From Limnephilus marmoratus (lineage: Eukaryota > Arthropoda > Insecta > Trichoptera > Limnephilidae), in contig OU862927.1 in assembly GCA_917880885.1 (NCBI GenBank), positions 42,497,571 through 42,561,570 on the forward strand: 64,000 nucleotides of DNA, in the 5' to 3' direction. This document shows positions 41,640 through 52,800 of the stretch, piece after piece (within the stretch, counting starts at the first letter, position 1; each line of letters opens with the position of its first letter). The notes under the pieces are model-generated. The model made no database searches. It saw nothing but the letters and a program-made list of their open reading frames with translations, and had not been told where the DNA came from. The translations under genes were made by a program, and so were the position numbers.

Positions 41640-41958
41640 TATTATAAAGGGCTCACAAATTCCAACTTCCAACCGGCTTTGAAGCAAAGAATGAACGTTT
41701 ACCTTGAGAGTGTTTTCTCTTGGGGTAAAAATAATCTCGTTGAATTTAATGTTTCAAAGACCCAATCATGTCTGATTACGTCTAACTAAATTACTCTTTG
41801 TTTTTCCTCCTTTCTACAACATGGGTCTCTTTAAGACCAATTCTCATTCCTTCCTTTTCTCAAAAAGACCCTCCACAGTCCACACAGCATCTCAGATGAC
41901 TTAGGCCCTGAGGGAAATTATTTTCCTCAAGGCATCCTGTGCGGAATTAATGTAAAAA
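41640..41958 (+). pseudogene. LINE-D: reverse transcriptase snippet and 3' end
   Basis: 41688-41788 reads MNVYLESVFSWGKNNLVEFN then VSKTQSCLI, the segment that follows the catalytic FADD motif in many LINE reverse transcriptases (..W...N.v.FN..KTQ...). A stop follows. From about 41800 the sequence is already the LINE-D 3' UTR (CATGGGTCTCTTTAAGACCA, CTCCACACAGCATCTCAGAT, the GAGGGAAATTATTTTCCTC hairpin and an A-rich end). The C-terminal region of ORF2 is therefore deleted internally. Confidence 0.65.
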
Positions 41959-42204
41959 CAAAATTGGAGTAAAAAGTTCTTTATCACCGTTGTGATTTGC
42001 AACTCGATGAAACCAAAAAGCGACAGTAAAAAGATACAAATACATACAACTACGGGATTTAGACAGCGAGAAATTAAGATTGAATAATCGGTCTCTTCTT
42101 TGTGCGGTGCTTCGTAGCATATCGCTCTCCTCTGTGCGGTGCTTCGCAGACTTTCCACTCTTGTCTACTTTATTTTTCTGAAGGTTTTACTTCTACCGCT
42201 CGTG
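41959..42204. other. no gene; short duplication
   Basis: TGTGCGGTGCTTCG occurs twice (42101 and 42135) in a short direct duplication. Confidence 0.4.
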
Positions 42205-42360
42205 AACTGCACACATTTAAAAAAAAATAATTAATTGTGAAATAACCCAAAATTTAATAATAATTTATTTACGCTTGCCGGTATTCGAACCCGCGATTTT
42301 CGGATTGCGAGTCAAGAGCCTTAGATAACCTTCGACGACTGGGCCGACTTATCTTTATGA
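42205..42360 (-). repeat. SINE-A head copy
   Basis: On the minus strand: A-box region CCCAGTCGTCGAAGG, B box GGGTTCGAATACC, then the AATTAATTGTG linker. The body is missing. Confidence 0.65.
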
Positions 42361-42418
42361 ACTTGCAAGAAAACATTTTTCGAGTACCAATACTGCTGTG
42401 TTCACACAATCGGTCGAT

Positions 42419-42476
42419 AGAAATTACCTTCCAAGACGTGTTGGAGATATCCAACACGTCTTGGAAGGTAATTTCT
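42419..42476. repeat. perfect 27-bp-arm palindrome
   Basis: The arm 42419-42445 starts AGAAATTACCTTCC and ends GTGTTGGA. The four-base centre GATA (42446-42449) is followed by the exact complement at 42450-42476. No mismatch is seen. Confidence 0.95.
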
Positions 42477-42571
42477 CTTAGGAAGAAATGGCGTTCTTTG
42501 GTTAATCTTAGGTTTATTAATACTTCGCGTATTATAAGTTGTGACTGCGAGTCGTCAACTTCACTAGAAGC

Positions 42572-43290
42572 TAGCTTTTTTTTACATTAACTCCACACAG
42601 GAGGCCCTGAGGAAAATATTTTCCCTCAGGGCCTATGTCATCTGGGGTGCTAGTCGAGGAAACGACCCGTTCTCATGTGACAAATGTCAACCGTTTACAA
42701 ATGTTGGGCACGCGTTTGGCATGTTTCCCGACTATGCACCGGTGCCGAAAGGATCAATGACGCTAGTTCCTCGGAGCATCTTTCATTGCAATACCGGTAG
42801 AAAAAGGGCAGCATTCCCTCCCGACGCCTGTGCTCTAAAGATTGCAATCCGTTTGTTAGGATTGGAGAATATATTAAACGGCCGCCCGTTTCTGCACAGA
42901 GTCGAGGGTATTTTTCAGGTTCTTTTTAGATCTAGACCAGAGATGGCTGCCAAATTCAACCGTGAGGCGCACTTGTGATTTATACATGGTTATTGAAGTA
43001 CCCACCACTGTCCCACCCCGGTATAGGCAACTTATGGTCGGCAGTTATTATTGGCTTATACATGGTTAGCAGTTGTGTACTATTAAAGTATCTGCGGGCC
43101 CTGCACAGTACGCCCAGTTTTTGGGAGGCTAACTTTACTCTGGCTTCGATGGAGCCCCCATACCTGAGCTGGTCACTTAGGGTTACACCAAGCATATCAA
43201 TGGAGGGCCTGTTCGGAAGATTGCTTCCGTTGAAAGAGACAAGATTTTCATTTCGATCCTGATTAGATCTCATCGACGACGTATTCGTGT
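42572..43290 (-). pseudogene. LINE-D ORF2 C-terminal half and 3' end
   Basis: Minus strand from the right: NENLVSFNGSNLPNRPSIDM then LGVTLSDQLRY, ARVKLASQKLGVLCRARRYF, LLTMYK, and further left LQSLEHRRRVGMLPFFYR and RCSEELASLI in another frame. This is the reverse-transcriptase thumb through C-terminus of a CR1/Jockey-type element. The 3' terminus at 42590 has the shared hairpin block. A sister copy lies at 5150-5717. Stops and frameshifts make it non-functional. Confidence 0.75.
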
Positions 43291-44430
43291 GAGCTCCTTC
43301 ACCTCAGCCTTCGGCCCTCTGGAGCACTACCACCTAACCACCGCCATCTTGCGGACTTTCTGGAAAGCTCTAAGCACTGCTCTCTATGTGCGAATCATGC
43401 AAGCTTTTTCTAACTCATCTATCTAACTTATAAAAATGTAGTACATAAAACTATAGAAAAATCGATAAAACTTTAATAATTTCAATATACTATTAATTTC
43501 GTAACATAATTTTGAAAACATTAACATTTTAACGAAAGAAGAATCTCAACCCGTAGTAAAAAAAAAACTATTAATAAAAGGGGTCTTAAATGAGAATAGA
43601 CGTTAATTAAAAAAACCTTTCTTGAAACAAAGGTTTCAATAAGAATAAAAAAAAAACGAAATCCTCGATTTCAGTCAATAAGCTTGATAAGGGTTATTTC
43701 CTACAAAAACCTTTCAAACGCAACGTTTTAAATCCATTCAATACGTTTATTTTGATTTTGCCAATGAATTTCCGAAGATATCTTTTTATTTGTAACGGGA
43801 CTATTAGTTGTTCAAACAAGGATAAATTTGCGCAGATATTAAAATCTCTGAAAATGTCTTAATTAATTTGAAAAAAATCAGGTATTAATTAATTTGAAGA
43901 AATAAGGTCTTAGTCATAGACGTCCAAATTTAATAGACGAGAAGATACAGATGAGGGGTAAAACCTAAACTATGGGGGGAGGAAGAGGGGAAAGATGACT
44001 GTGATTCGTTAAAAAATCAATCTGACAGCAAATATCACCATTTAGTTCTTAACCTGTCAAGGGCCAGGGTTTTTTGGAAAAATTTTTGGAAATTACCTTA
44101 AGAACAAGAATGGAGGAAGCTATTCTGACTTTTTCCTTGGTACAGTTTCTTTATACAAAAAATTTAAAATCGCATCCAAATTATTTGAATTAATATTCTT
44201 TTTTGAAATTCCAGTCTCGCGCGCGGGCGCGTTCCTGGCCTTTGAAAGGTTAAAAGCAAAATCGGCTTTTGAATGAATAGATCTTTTTACATGGGAGCGC
44301 GAATTGCTCGCCACGTTATTAACATATTTGCGAAGTCCAAATACGGCAAAGTAAAGTTCGCCACTTTTCACGGACGAATATTTTGTTGCCGTATTTAGTT
44401 AAGACACTTTTACAAATGTTTCATAATTTA
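43291..44430. other. no supportable gene
   Basis: AT-rich with A-runs. A minus-strand frame at 44120-44371 has no recognised motif; it could lie downstream of the primer-site-like sequence at 54050 before the Gypsy insertion split the region. Confidence 0.35.
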
Positions 44431-44435
44431 CTTAC
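44431..44435. other. target-site duplication CTTAC (left)
   Basis: CTTAC before the 5' LTR, repeated at 53990-53994. Confidence 0.9.
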
Positions 44436-44522
44436 TGTAGTGTTGGTAATATGTTAATCTGTCGGGTAGGTTCGGAAATACCGAACCTAGCCGAAGCGAC
44501 CGAGCATCGGCACAATATAATA
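44436..44522 (+). repeat. Gypsy 5' LTR, part 1
   Basis: 87 bases, identical to 53717-53803. The LINE target ATAATA ends it at 44517-44522. Confidence 0.92.
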
Positions 44523-44900
44523 TAATTAACTACCTACCGAAACTAAATAACACACAGTAAAAGTGATCCGTAAGAAACATCGCATAATTGTGTATAATTA
44601 GTAAACAATACAATCCGAAACACTGCGAGATTCACCCAAGTGTCCACTACATTCATGGTGATATAAATTTTGTACATTACAATTAGATTATTCAAGTGAA
44701 TTTCGAATAATTAATTTCGGAAAATAGTGACAGTGGAATTGAAATATATTTTGACAGTTGGTGGAGCTCTTGTGATTGGCCAAAACCGTCGCCATCTTTC
44801 CCACACTGTCCATACAGCTTGCTCGCTTTACTGCTCAGTCAGTACTTACGCATTGTACTAGTTCTGCTAATATACAATACAAACTACTGCTAGTGTGACC

Positions 44901-45695
44901 ATGAGTTCAAGCAAAAAAACCGGCTCCCTACAACAAGAAAATTTATACACAACCACAAAATCCAAAAACAAAATGAATACACTACCTGAAGACATTAGCA
45001 CAGAAGAAGATGGCTTTTCAAAATTTGCGTCTTACATAGATGTAAAATTAGAGAAAATAAAAACCCAAATTCTTAAAAACATTGACAAAAAATTGTTAGA
45101 ATTTCAAAAACCAACCGAATTTATTTGTCAAAAATATGACGACATCATTACCCGATTAGACTCCATGAATGAGGTTAAAGGAGAAGTTGAACGTCTAAAA
45201 AATGATTTGGCAATTAAAAGTAAAAATATTAAGAATCTGGAAACCAGAGTGGCTTACTTAGAACAGTCAAACCTTGATGACTGTATTGAAATTACAGGCG
45301 TTGAGGATAAGACTGAAGAACATCCCAAAATAACCGCTCTAAAAATAATAGAAAGTGCTAATATCAAAATAAATTCAGAGGATATTGCGTCGGCAATTAG
45401 ACAATATGACAGAAGACCAGGACATCCAAAAAAAATTATCCTAAAAATGAGAAACCCGGAAACCAGACTAAAATTATTAGCAAATAAGAAGGTAATTTCT
45501 AATCGTGAAAACATGATATTCCTAGGAGAGTCATTATCTCCTTACTACAAGGAACTACTTTGGAAAGCCAAAACTAAAGGAAAAGAATTAAAATATAAAT
45601 ATATTTGGTACAAAAATGGAGCAATTCTAATGAAAGAAGAAGAAGGCAAGAAAATCAGGGAAATCAAACACGAAGATGACCTCAATAGATTATAA
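44901..45695 (+). CDS. LINE ORF1 protein (264 aa), coiled coil plus FP25K-like C-terminus
   Basis: RNA-binding/chaperone-type ORF1 of a non-LTR retrotransposon. ATG at 44901 is chosen; a GTG six bases upstream is unlikely to be used. Residues about 45-125 are rich in K, E, L and I with heptad spacing and look like a coiled coil (VKGEVERLKNDLAIKSKNIK). Residues 130-185 hold EITGVEDKTEEHPKITALKI, an RNA-recognition-like segment. The end (LGESLSPYYKELLWKAKTKG, then YKYIWYKNGAILMK) resembles the FP25K-type domain that is known from insect LINE ORF1 proteins. No CCHC knuckle is seen. It stops 49 bases before ORF2. Confidence 0.8.
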   Translation: MSSSKKTGSLQQENLYTTTKSKNKMNTLPEDISTEEDGFSKFASYIDVKLEKIKTQILKNIDKKLLEFQKPTEFICQKYDDIITRLDSMNEVKGEVERLKNDLAIKSKNIKNLETRVAYLEQSNLDDCIEITGVEDKTEEHPKITALKIIESANIKINSEDIASAIRQYDRRPGHPKKIILKMRNPETRLKLLANKKVISNRENMIFLGESLSPYYKELLWKAKTKGKELKYKYIWYKNGAILMKEEEGKKIREIKHEDDLNRL

Positions 45696-45744
45696 TAGAA
45701 GTTTAATAGTGAAAGGCACCGAAAAATATTTTCATCATTAAAAA

Positions 45745-48723
45745 ATGGATATCGATTTTGGAAAATACATTGACTTGATTGATAATACAGAATCTAATTT
45801 AACTATTGAAGATTCCTTAACTTGCAAAAACTTTTTAAAACACTCCAAATTTTCTTTGCTTTGTTTGAACGTTAGAAGTATAAAGAAAAACTTTGATGAA
45901 ACCATAACCATGCTGGATAGTATTGAGCATCGTCCTGAGGTACTTGTTTTTACAGAAGCTTGGCTGAAAAATTTTACCAATATACCTAACATCCCCGGAT
46001 ACGCAGTTTACAACACAAATAATAACTATTTGCAAAATGATGGTGTAGTTGCCTATGTAAAACAAAATGTTCACGTGATTGTTGAGGAAGTTGTTTTCCC
46101 TGGAGCAAACTGCTTAAAAATGCAGATATCGGGTACCTTGTGTGTAATAACTGTTTATAGATCTCCGTCCCTGGCTCATATAGATAATTTCCTTGAATCG
46201 CTGAGTGCACTGCTTGAATCTACATCTATACAAAATAAGGAGATCATTTTATGTGGCGACATAAATATTAATACTTTGGATTTGAGCTATATGAAAACTC
46301 AAAAATACCTCTCTCTTTTGGCTTTTCATGGCTTGAAGCCAATCATAATTTCACCTACCAGAGTTTCTTCTACCATTTCAAGCTGCATCGATCATATTAT
46401 GGTAAAATCTAAATTTGAACCACAGGGAGCTGTCTTCACTACTGACATAACAGATCATGATGTGATATTGCTGAGATTTATGAGCTTTACACTAAATAAA
46501 ATAGCAAAAGATAATGAAAACTTGAAAACCGTCATCGATAACAATCTTTTGAAAGTCAAATTAAAGAAAGAATCATGGCAGTCAGTACTGTCATCGCAAG
46601 ATGTTAATTTAGCTACTGAAAATTTCATAAAATGTTTAAAAATGCATGTGGAAAGTTGTTCGTCTGTACAAAGTGTAAAGCATAACATGAAATATTTAAA
46701 ACCTTGGATAAATAATGGAATTATTAAATGTCTCAGAACCCGAGACAAATTACACAACAAATGTCGAGCAGATTCAAATAATATTCAACTGCTGGATTAT
46801 TACAAAAGATATAGAAACTGGTGTACAAAAATTATAAAATATATAAAGCAAGCATATTACAAAAGGAAACTGGATAACGTCAATGGAAATACCAAGCAAC
46901 AGTGGAAGATTATAAAAGAGGCTGTAAATATACAAAAGGAACAAGTGTCTATAAAAAAATTAAAAATCAATAACAATATCATCTCAATGGAAGAGAATCC
47001 AAATATAATCACTAATCACGTAAATAGCTTCTTCAGTGATATTGGTCCTAGATTCGCAAAACAATTGTGCAGTGAAAATAAAACTACCGAAATGTGTCTT
47101 GTTAACAATTTTATACCTTGTACTCAATTTTCAGGAGAGAGCTTTGAATTTAAAACTACTAGCATTTATGAAGTTTCAAAAGTGATAAATGAATTAAAAA
47201 TGTCTTTTTCCTGTGGTATTGATGGCCTAAGTATCATGGTATACAAGCAGCATGTTTCTGTATTGGCTGGTCCCATATCTCACATTGTTAACCTTAGTTT
47301 TAAGAGTGGCATATTTCCTACTCATTGTAAGAATGCTAAGGTTGTACCTCTTTTCAAAGGTGGGGATCACCTAGAGGTTAACAATTACAGACCCATATCT
47401 TTGCTCAATACTCTTTCAAAATTGATAGAAAGATTGGCCAAGTCAAGATTAGTTTCATTCTTAGAAAAATACAAATTACTCTCTGACAATCAATTCGGTT
47501 TCAGAGCAAATAAAGGTACGAGTGATGCTGTTTTAAAGGTATTGACCAAAGTTACAAGAGCGCTGGACTATGGCAACAAAGCCATAGCGGTGTTCTTGGA
47601 TTTATCAAAAGCATTTGACACTGTTTCCCACGAATTGCTACTTAAAAAATTATCATCTTTAGGCATTAATAATACAGCAATGGGCTGGTTCAGATCTTAT
47701 CTTAGTGACAGAACACAACAAGTGGAAATAAATAAGATAATAAGCGAGGGTAAATCAATCTCCTTTGGAGTCCCGCAAGGTAGTGTGCTTGGGCCAATAT
47801 TGTTTCTTATTTATATAAATGATTTATGTAGTCTGAATATTCCTGGTAACATTGTTAGTTTTGCAGATGACACTGCCTTAATATTTGAAGGTAAAACTTG
47901 GAATGAAACTTTCAACAAAAGTAATATAGGTTTAAGAGTGGTAAATAGTTGGTTAAACAATAATATATTAACTTTGAATGCACAAAAAACCAAATTTATC
48001 ACTTTTAGCATTTCAAGTAAAAGTCAGCCTTCCGAAACTCACAACTTGATTATTCACAATTGTTTTCAAACATGTAACTGCAACTTTTTAGAAAATGTAG
48101 TCAGCATCAAATACCTTGGTGTAAAAATAGATAAATTCTTGAGATGGAATGATCATGTTAATATGTTAGTAAATAATATTAGGAGACTTACCTATATCTT
48201 TAAAGAACTGAGACATATACTAGACAAAGAAAAATTAAAAACTGTTTATTTTGCAATAATCCAGTCTCTGCTTTCTTATAATATAGTGTGCTGGGGATCC
48301 TGCGCAAAGACTTATATAGAACCACTTAATATTGCCCAAAAAATGATTCTTAAAGTTATGTTCAAGAAAAAAATTAAATATCCAACTCATTTACTTTTTA
48401 AGGAATGTAATGTAATGAACGTAAAACAGTTATATATTACACAAACGCTTTGTAGATTTTTTAATAATATTAATATTGCAGAAAGAACACAGCAAATTCG
48501 TACTACGAGAATTGGCTCTGGTCTGAATTTTATGGCAATTCAAACTAAATCTTCTTTTGGTCAAAGAAATTATTTTTATCAAGCTCCACTCATATTTAAT
48601 AGCCTTCCAGAACATATAAAGTCATCTAATTCCTTGTACACTTTTAAAAAGAATCTTAAATTATTTGTGTCAGTCGAGGATTGCCAATTAATTTTCTCTA
48701 CTTTGTCCTTTCTAAATTATTAG
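45745..48723 (+). CDS. LINE ORF2: APE endonuclease and reverse transcriptase (992 aa), intact
   Basis: Catalyses target-primed reverse transcription. The N-terminal endonuclease has LCLNVRSI (about 35), FTEAWL (about 72), TVYRSPS (about 135), the CGDINI motif (about 170) and SCIDHIM..TDHDV (about 215-235). The reverse transcriptase has LFKGGDHLEVNNYRPISLLN (about 540), FLDLSKAFDTVSHELLLKK (about 620), GVPQGSVLGPILFLIY (about 675) and catalytic FADDTALIF (about 705). The thumb and C-terminus include KYLGVKIDKFLRWNDHV and IVCWGSC. All catalytic residues that I can check are present and the frame is unbroken. Length is normal for the group. Confidence 0.92.
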   Translation: MDIDFGKYIDLIDNTESNLTIEDSLTCKNFLKHSKFSLLCLNVRSIKKNFDETITMLDSIEHRPEVLVFTEAWLKNFTNIPNIPGYAVYNTNNNYLQNDGVVAYVKQNVHVIVEEVVFPGANCLKMQISGTLCVITVYRSPSLAHIDNFLESLSALLESTSIQNKEIILCGDININTLDLSYMKTQKYLSLLAFHGLKPIIISPTRVSSTISSCIDHIMVKSKFEPQGAVFTTDITDHDVILLRFMSFTLNKIAKDNENLKTVIDNNLLKVKLKKESWQSVLSSQDVNLATENFIKCLKMHVESCSSVQSVKHNMKYLKPWINNGIIKCLRTRDKLHNKCRADSNNIQLLDYYKRYRNWCTKIIKYIKQAYYKRKLDNVNGNTKQQWKIIKEAVNIQKEQVSIKKLKINNNIISMEENPNIITNHVNSFFSDIGPRFAKQLCSENKTTEMCLVNNFIPCTQFSGESFEFKTTSIYEVSKVINELKMSFSCGIDGLSIMVYKQHVSVLAGPISHIVNLSFKSGIFPTHCKNAKVVPLFKGGDHLEVNNYRPISLLNTLSKLIERLAKSRLVSFLEKYKLLSDNQFGFRANKGTSDAVLKVLTKVTRALDYGNKAIAVFLDLSKAFDTVSHELLLKKLSSLGINNTAMGWFRSYLSDRTQQVEINKIISEGKSISFGVPQGSVLGPILFLIYINDLCSLNIPGNIVSFADDTALIFEGKTWNETFNKSNIGLRVVNSWLNNNILTLNAQKTKFITFSISSKSQPSETHNLIIHNCFQTCNCNFLENVVSIKYLGVKIDKFLRWNDHVNMLVNNIRRLTYIFKELRHILDKEKLKTVYFAIIQSLLSYNIVCWGSCAKTYIEPLNIAQKMILKVMFKKKIKYPTHLLFKECNVMNVKQLYITQTLCRFFNNINIAERTQQIRTTRIGSGLNFMAIQTKSSFGQRNYFYQAPLIFNSLPEHIKSSNSLYTFKKNLKLFVSVEDCQLIFSTLSFLNY

Positions 48724-49162
48724 CTAAATGAGTATGTTTATAAAATAAGCTAAAATAATTTTTATTTTTGTTTAAACTGTTTTTTTTTTCATCTTCCTCC
48801 TGCCAAATCTATAGCATGTTAAATTATATACATATATTTATTATTTACAACTTAATCTTAAAAACAAAACAAAAAAATACTTTATTTTATTTTGAATCAG
48901 ATCTCAAAACTATGGTCACCCTAAAAGTCTACATTAATGTACTACCTAGCGCCATCAGTTTAGTGGGTACTGGGTACCCATAATCTCAATCTGTAAGAAA
49001 TACAACAATATTGTTCTTTCAAAATCTGTATAATTTTGTGTTATTTTGTTAACTTGTATAATTATTGTTAACCTCAACACAGGCTTGTCCTAGTGAGGTA
49101 ACAAATTGTATTGTAAACATTTTTACCTACAGTGTAAAGAAACAATAAATAAATAAATAAAA
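48724..49162 (+). other. LINE 3' UTR with conserved hairpin and (TAAA)n tail
   Basis: TGTTAACCTCA (49066-49076) pairs with TGAGGTAACA (49094-49103) with one bulged base. The loop ACACAGGCTTGTCCTAG resembles those of two other LINE ends in the window. The tail AATAAATAAATAAATAAAA follows, about 40 bases further on. Confidence 0.8.
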
Positions 49163-49354
49163 ATAATAGCGAGCAGAGGGCTCGCGCGGCGTTCTTTCTC
49201 GTCAGACGGCTTACAGCCAACATTGTACTATTATATTCTATTAAACAGTTTCCGTGTATCAAAGTACTACGTGTTTTAATAATAACCCTGAAAACATCCT
49301 AGAGGAATACTGGAGATAAAGGGCCCAGTATTGCCTGCAACATTGGATATTACA
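49163..49354 (+). repeat. Gypsy 5' LTR, part 2
   Basis: Resumes with the duplicated ATAATA (49163-49168) and runs to TTACA at 49354. It matches 53804-53989 except for one C/T difference. Confidence 0.9.
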
Positions 49355-49870
49355 AGTGGCGCAGCTGAAAAGGAATACACGGTTGACTGTTTATCAGATT
49401 GCGGCAAGTCGATTCGGTTCAGGGATCGTGTCTTGCAAAAATCTCCCGAAGGTGACAATAAATCACTTGGGGCATCGCTGAAGTGCCATCCATCAGGAGA
49501 TTCTCAGGGCATAATAGGAGACAGTGGAGAAGAGGAAATTACGGGAACCTGGGTAACTAAGTCCAGCCCGGTAATACAGTGGAGAAGAGGAAATTACGGG
49601 ACCCTGGGTAACTAAGTCCAGCCCGGTAATACAGTGGAGAAGAGGAAATTACGGGACCCTGGGTAACTAAGTCCAGCCCGGTAATACAGTGGAGAAGAGG
49701 AAATTACGGGACCCTGGGTAACTAGGGCCAGCCCGGTATTTATATTCCTGGAAGCGGCTGGGCGCCTGGACTGCAAAGGCGCCGGTTCCTGGTGTCAGGT
49801 TGTTTTGTTTCTTGTTTTTCTGGAAGGTGTTATTGTTGCCGGGTGTGTTTTTTTTTTGGTGTGGGCGATC
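49355..49870 (+). other. Gypsy leader with PBS and 55-bp tandem repeat
   Basis: AGTGGCGCAGCTG at 49355 holds the PBS start TGGCGCAG. CAGTGGAGAAGAGGAAATTA recurs at 49522, 49577, 49632 and 49687, an exact 55-base period; each unit also has CTGGGTAACTA and GTCCAGCCCGG (the last is varied). Confidence 0.85.
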
Positions 49871-52800
49871 ATGGAATCGAGCAGAATTTCCAGGTTCTCT
49901 CACATTAATGGGGATTGGAGTTTGTTTCGCCTGAGGTTAGAACAGTTCCTACTAATTCGTGATGACACAAAAACGATTAAGTTAGATGCTTCACAGAAAC
50001 GCGCATTTTTGCTAAATCTTCTAGAAGCGGAGACATTAACTCTTTTGATCAACTTATGTTTTCCTTCTAAAGTTACAGACGTGGCATTCGATCAGTTAAT
50101 AGAATTAATTGAGAAACATTGTTCCAGACCGCAATCGGTGTTCAAGGAACGAGAAAAATTTTATCAGGCCAAGCAATCACTTGGTGAATCAGTCAGGGAT
50201 TTTGCAGTGCGTTTACGAGGATTATCTTCGTTTTGCGAGTTCGGAACGCGTTTACCGGAATGTTTAGCTGATGTTTTCGCAATCGGCATTTTGCCGGGCC
50301 GAACCAAGGAGAAAATTTTTCTCGAGGGGACTAAATTAACGTTTAACAAAATGGAAGAATTAGCAATAACGGTTTCAGCTTTAGATAATCTGGTTCCGGA
50401 AATTAAATCAGAAGTTTCCGTAGGGACGTCGGGCGGCGTGAATTCCATTAAACGCTCGAATTCGCCGGGGAGATATTCACATCCGGATAAAACTCAAGGT
50501 TTCCGAAGGTCACCTTCGCGGTCGAAAAGTCCCGAGCCGAGTGGGTTCTCGAATATTAAAAAATGTACCATTTGCGGTGAAACACATTTAGAAAAATATT
50601 GTAAATTTAACAATGCAAAATGTTTTAATTGTCACAAAGTAGGACATTTGAAGAAATTCTGTAAGAATCACAATGTTTATCCGATTTTTGAACAATCCCG
50701 GGATAAGGTTATTAATAGTATTTCTTACATTAATCCGTTTAGGGCTAATGTAATAATTAATAAATTAAAATGTTCCGCTATGATTGATTCAGGCGTCAGT
50801 ATGTCGGTCATGCCTGATTTTATTTTCAACCGTTATTTTAGGGATGTAACATTGTCACCTGATAAGCGTACTTTATCTGGATACGATGGTAAACCACTTA
50901 ATCTTGTAGGTAGTGCTTGTTTTACCGTAGAATACAATAATATTAAAAATAATTTATTATTTACTGTTGTGATTAATGGCTCGGAATTGATAGTGGGTCG
51001 GGACTTCATGGAGGCTTTTAATCTGAAGATAGTTCCAGTGATGGATAATTCGGTTTCAACAATCAAAGACAAAATTGAAATGATTTACAACGAGTTTCCA
51101 GAAGTGTTTTCGCCGGGGCTGGGTAAATTCAGTAAACATAAAGTGAGTTTCAAAGTGAACAAGGAAGCTCGTCCTGTTTTTTTTAATGCGAGGCCGGTTC
51201 CGTTCGCTATTAAGGAAAAAATTGAGAGAGAATTAGAAACTATGGTAGCTGATGGTATCATTTCTCCAGTAACCAGCAGTGAATACGCGTCTCCAATTGT
51301 ACCGGTAATTAAAAAGAACGGAAATGTTAGGATTTGCGTGGACTACAAGAGATCTTTAAATCTCATGACGGACTTGGAAAGGTACCCACTTCCCTCCATA
51401 AATGAAGTTGTTCACAAAGTAAGTCCGGGTAAAGTGTTCGCTAAACTAGATTTAAGACAGGCTTACTCACAATTAGAATTAGCTGACTTTTGCAAAAAGT
51501 ATACTACAATAAATACGCATTTAGGGTTATTTCAATATAACAGACTAGTCTTTGGTTTTAAGTCAGCGCCAGCGATCTTCGCTAGGACTATAGCAAGCTG
51601 TCTTCAGGGGTTGAAGGGGGTGGCATTCTATTTAGACGATATCATCATTTCGGGGGTCAACGAACTGGATTTAGCGTATAATATACAGGCAGTGTGCGCG
51701 CGTTTACGAGAGTGCGGGTTGAGGGTCAACACGGATAAATGCGAATTTTTTGTAGAATCGGTTGAATTTTAGGGGTATGTAATTTCAGGGAGCGGAATCC
51801 AACCACAGCCAAACAAACTTGAAGCTATAAAAAACGCTCCGTATCCTACGGACGTTCATAAATTGAAAAGTTTATTGGGTTTTCTAAATTTTTATCGGAA
51901 TTTCATTCCTAAGATGTCATCGATACTGGAACCCCTACATAACCTTTTGAAAAAAGGGGTAGAGTGGAATTTCTCAGAAGACTGTAAAGTAGCAGTCGAT
52001 AACATTCAAGAATTAATGGGCAACAACACGATTCTTACAAATTATTTTCCGGACTTACCGGTAAAACTGTATACGGACGCAAGTACATGCGGACTTGGAG
52101 CTGCGTTAATGCATGTGTTTAAGGACGGCACAATGCGTCCAATTGAGTTCGCTTCTCGTAGTTTAACAACCGCCGAAAAGAAATATAGTATTTTGGATCT
52201 CGAAGCTCTGGCAATTGTGTTCAGGTTAAATAAATTTTTTCAGTACCTTTTTCTAAGGGAGTTCACGTTATGCGTTGACAATATGCCGTTACTAAGAATT
52301 CTAGGGGAACATAAAAATATTCCGGTTCTCGCGGCAAACCGTTTGCAGAGATATGGCATCATTCTGGCAGGGTTTTCTTACAAAACGGAATTTGTGAAAT
52401 CTTGTAATAACCAAGCAGATTTTCTTTCTCGCTTACCGTTGAAGGACACAGTTGAGGATTTTAAGGATGATTGCGGGACTGACTTTGTTTGTTTTATTGA
52501 GAATTGTGACCATGTTAATTTTCAAGCAGTTGTGTTAGCCACCGCAGCAGATAGCGAATTACAGCTAGTGTTTAGGTATTTGCGGCAGGGCTGGCCCAAA
52601 CGAGTAAATCGTGACAGCAGTATATGGAAATATTGGTTAAAAAGGAATAAACTTTCTATCGTAGAAGATTGTTTGTTTTGGCAACATAGAATAGTTATAC
52701 CTGTTTCTCTCCAAAGGCAAGTCTTAGATTTATTACACAGGTCACATCTAGGTATTGTGAAAATGAGGGGAATTTCTAGAACATATTTTTGGTGGACTTC

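Larger units (their letters stand above)
44523..49162 (+). mobile_element. full-length CR1/Jockey-group LINE with two intact ORFs
   Basis: 4,640 bp inserted in the Gypsy 5' LTR: a 378-bp 5' UTR, ORF1, 49 bases, ORF2, and a 3' UTR ending in a hairpin and a (TAAA)n tail. ATAATA is present at both junctions, but the AT-rich target makes the exact duplication length uncertain. The ORF1 C-terminal domain and the ORF2 motif set suggest the CR1/Jockey group (perhaps Daphne-like). Both frames are open, so this copy may be competent for retrotransposition. Confidence 0.88.

Noticed and set aside
44120..44371. 83-codon minus-strand gene
   Set aside because: No recognised motif; kept only as a note for the possible further LTR element.
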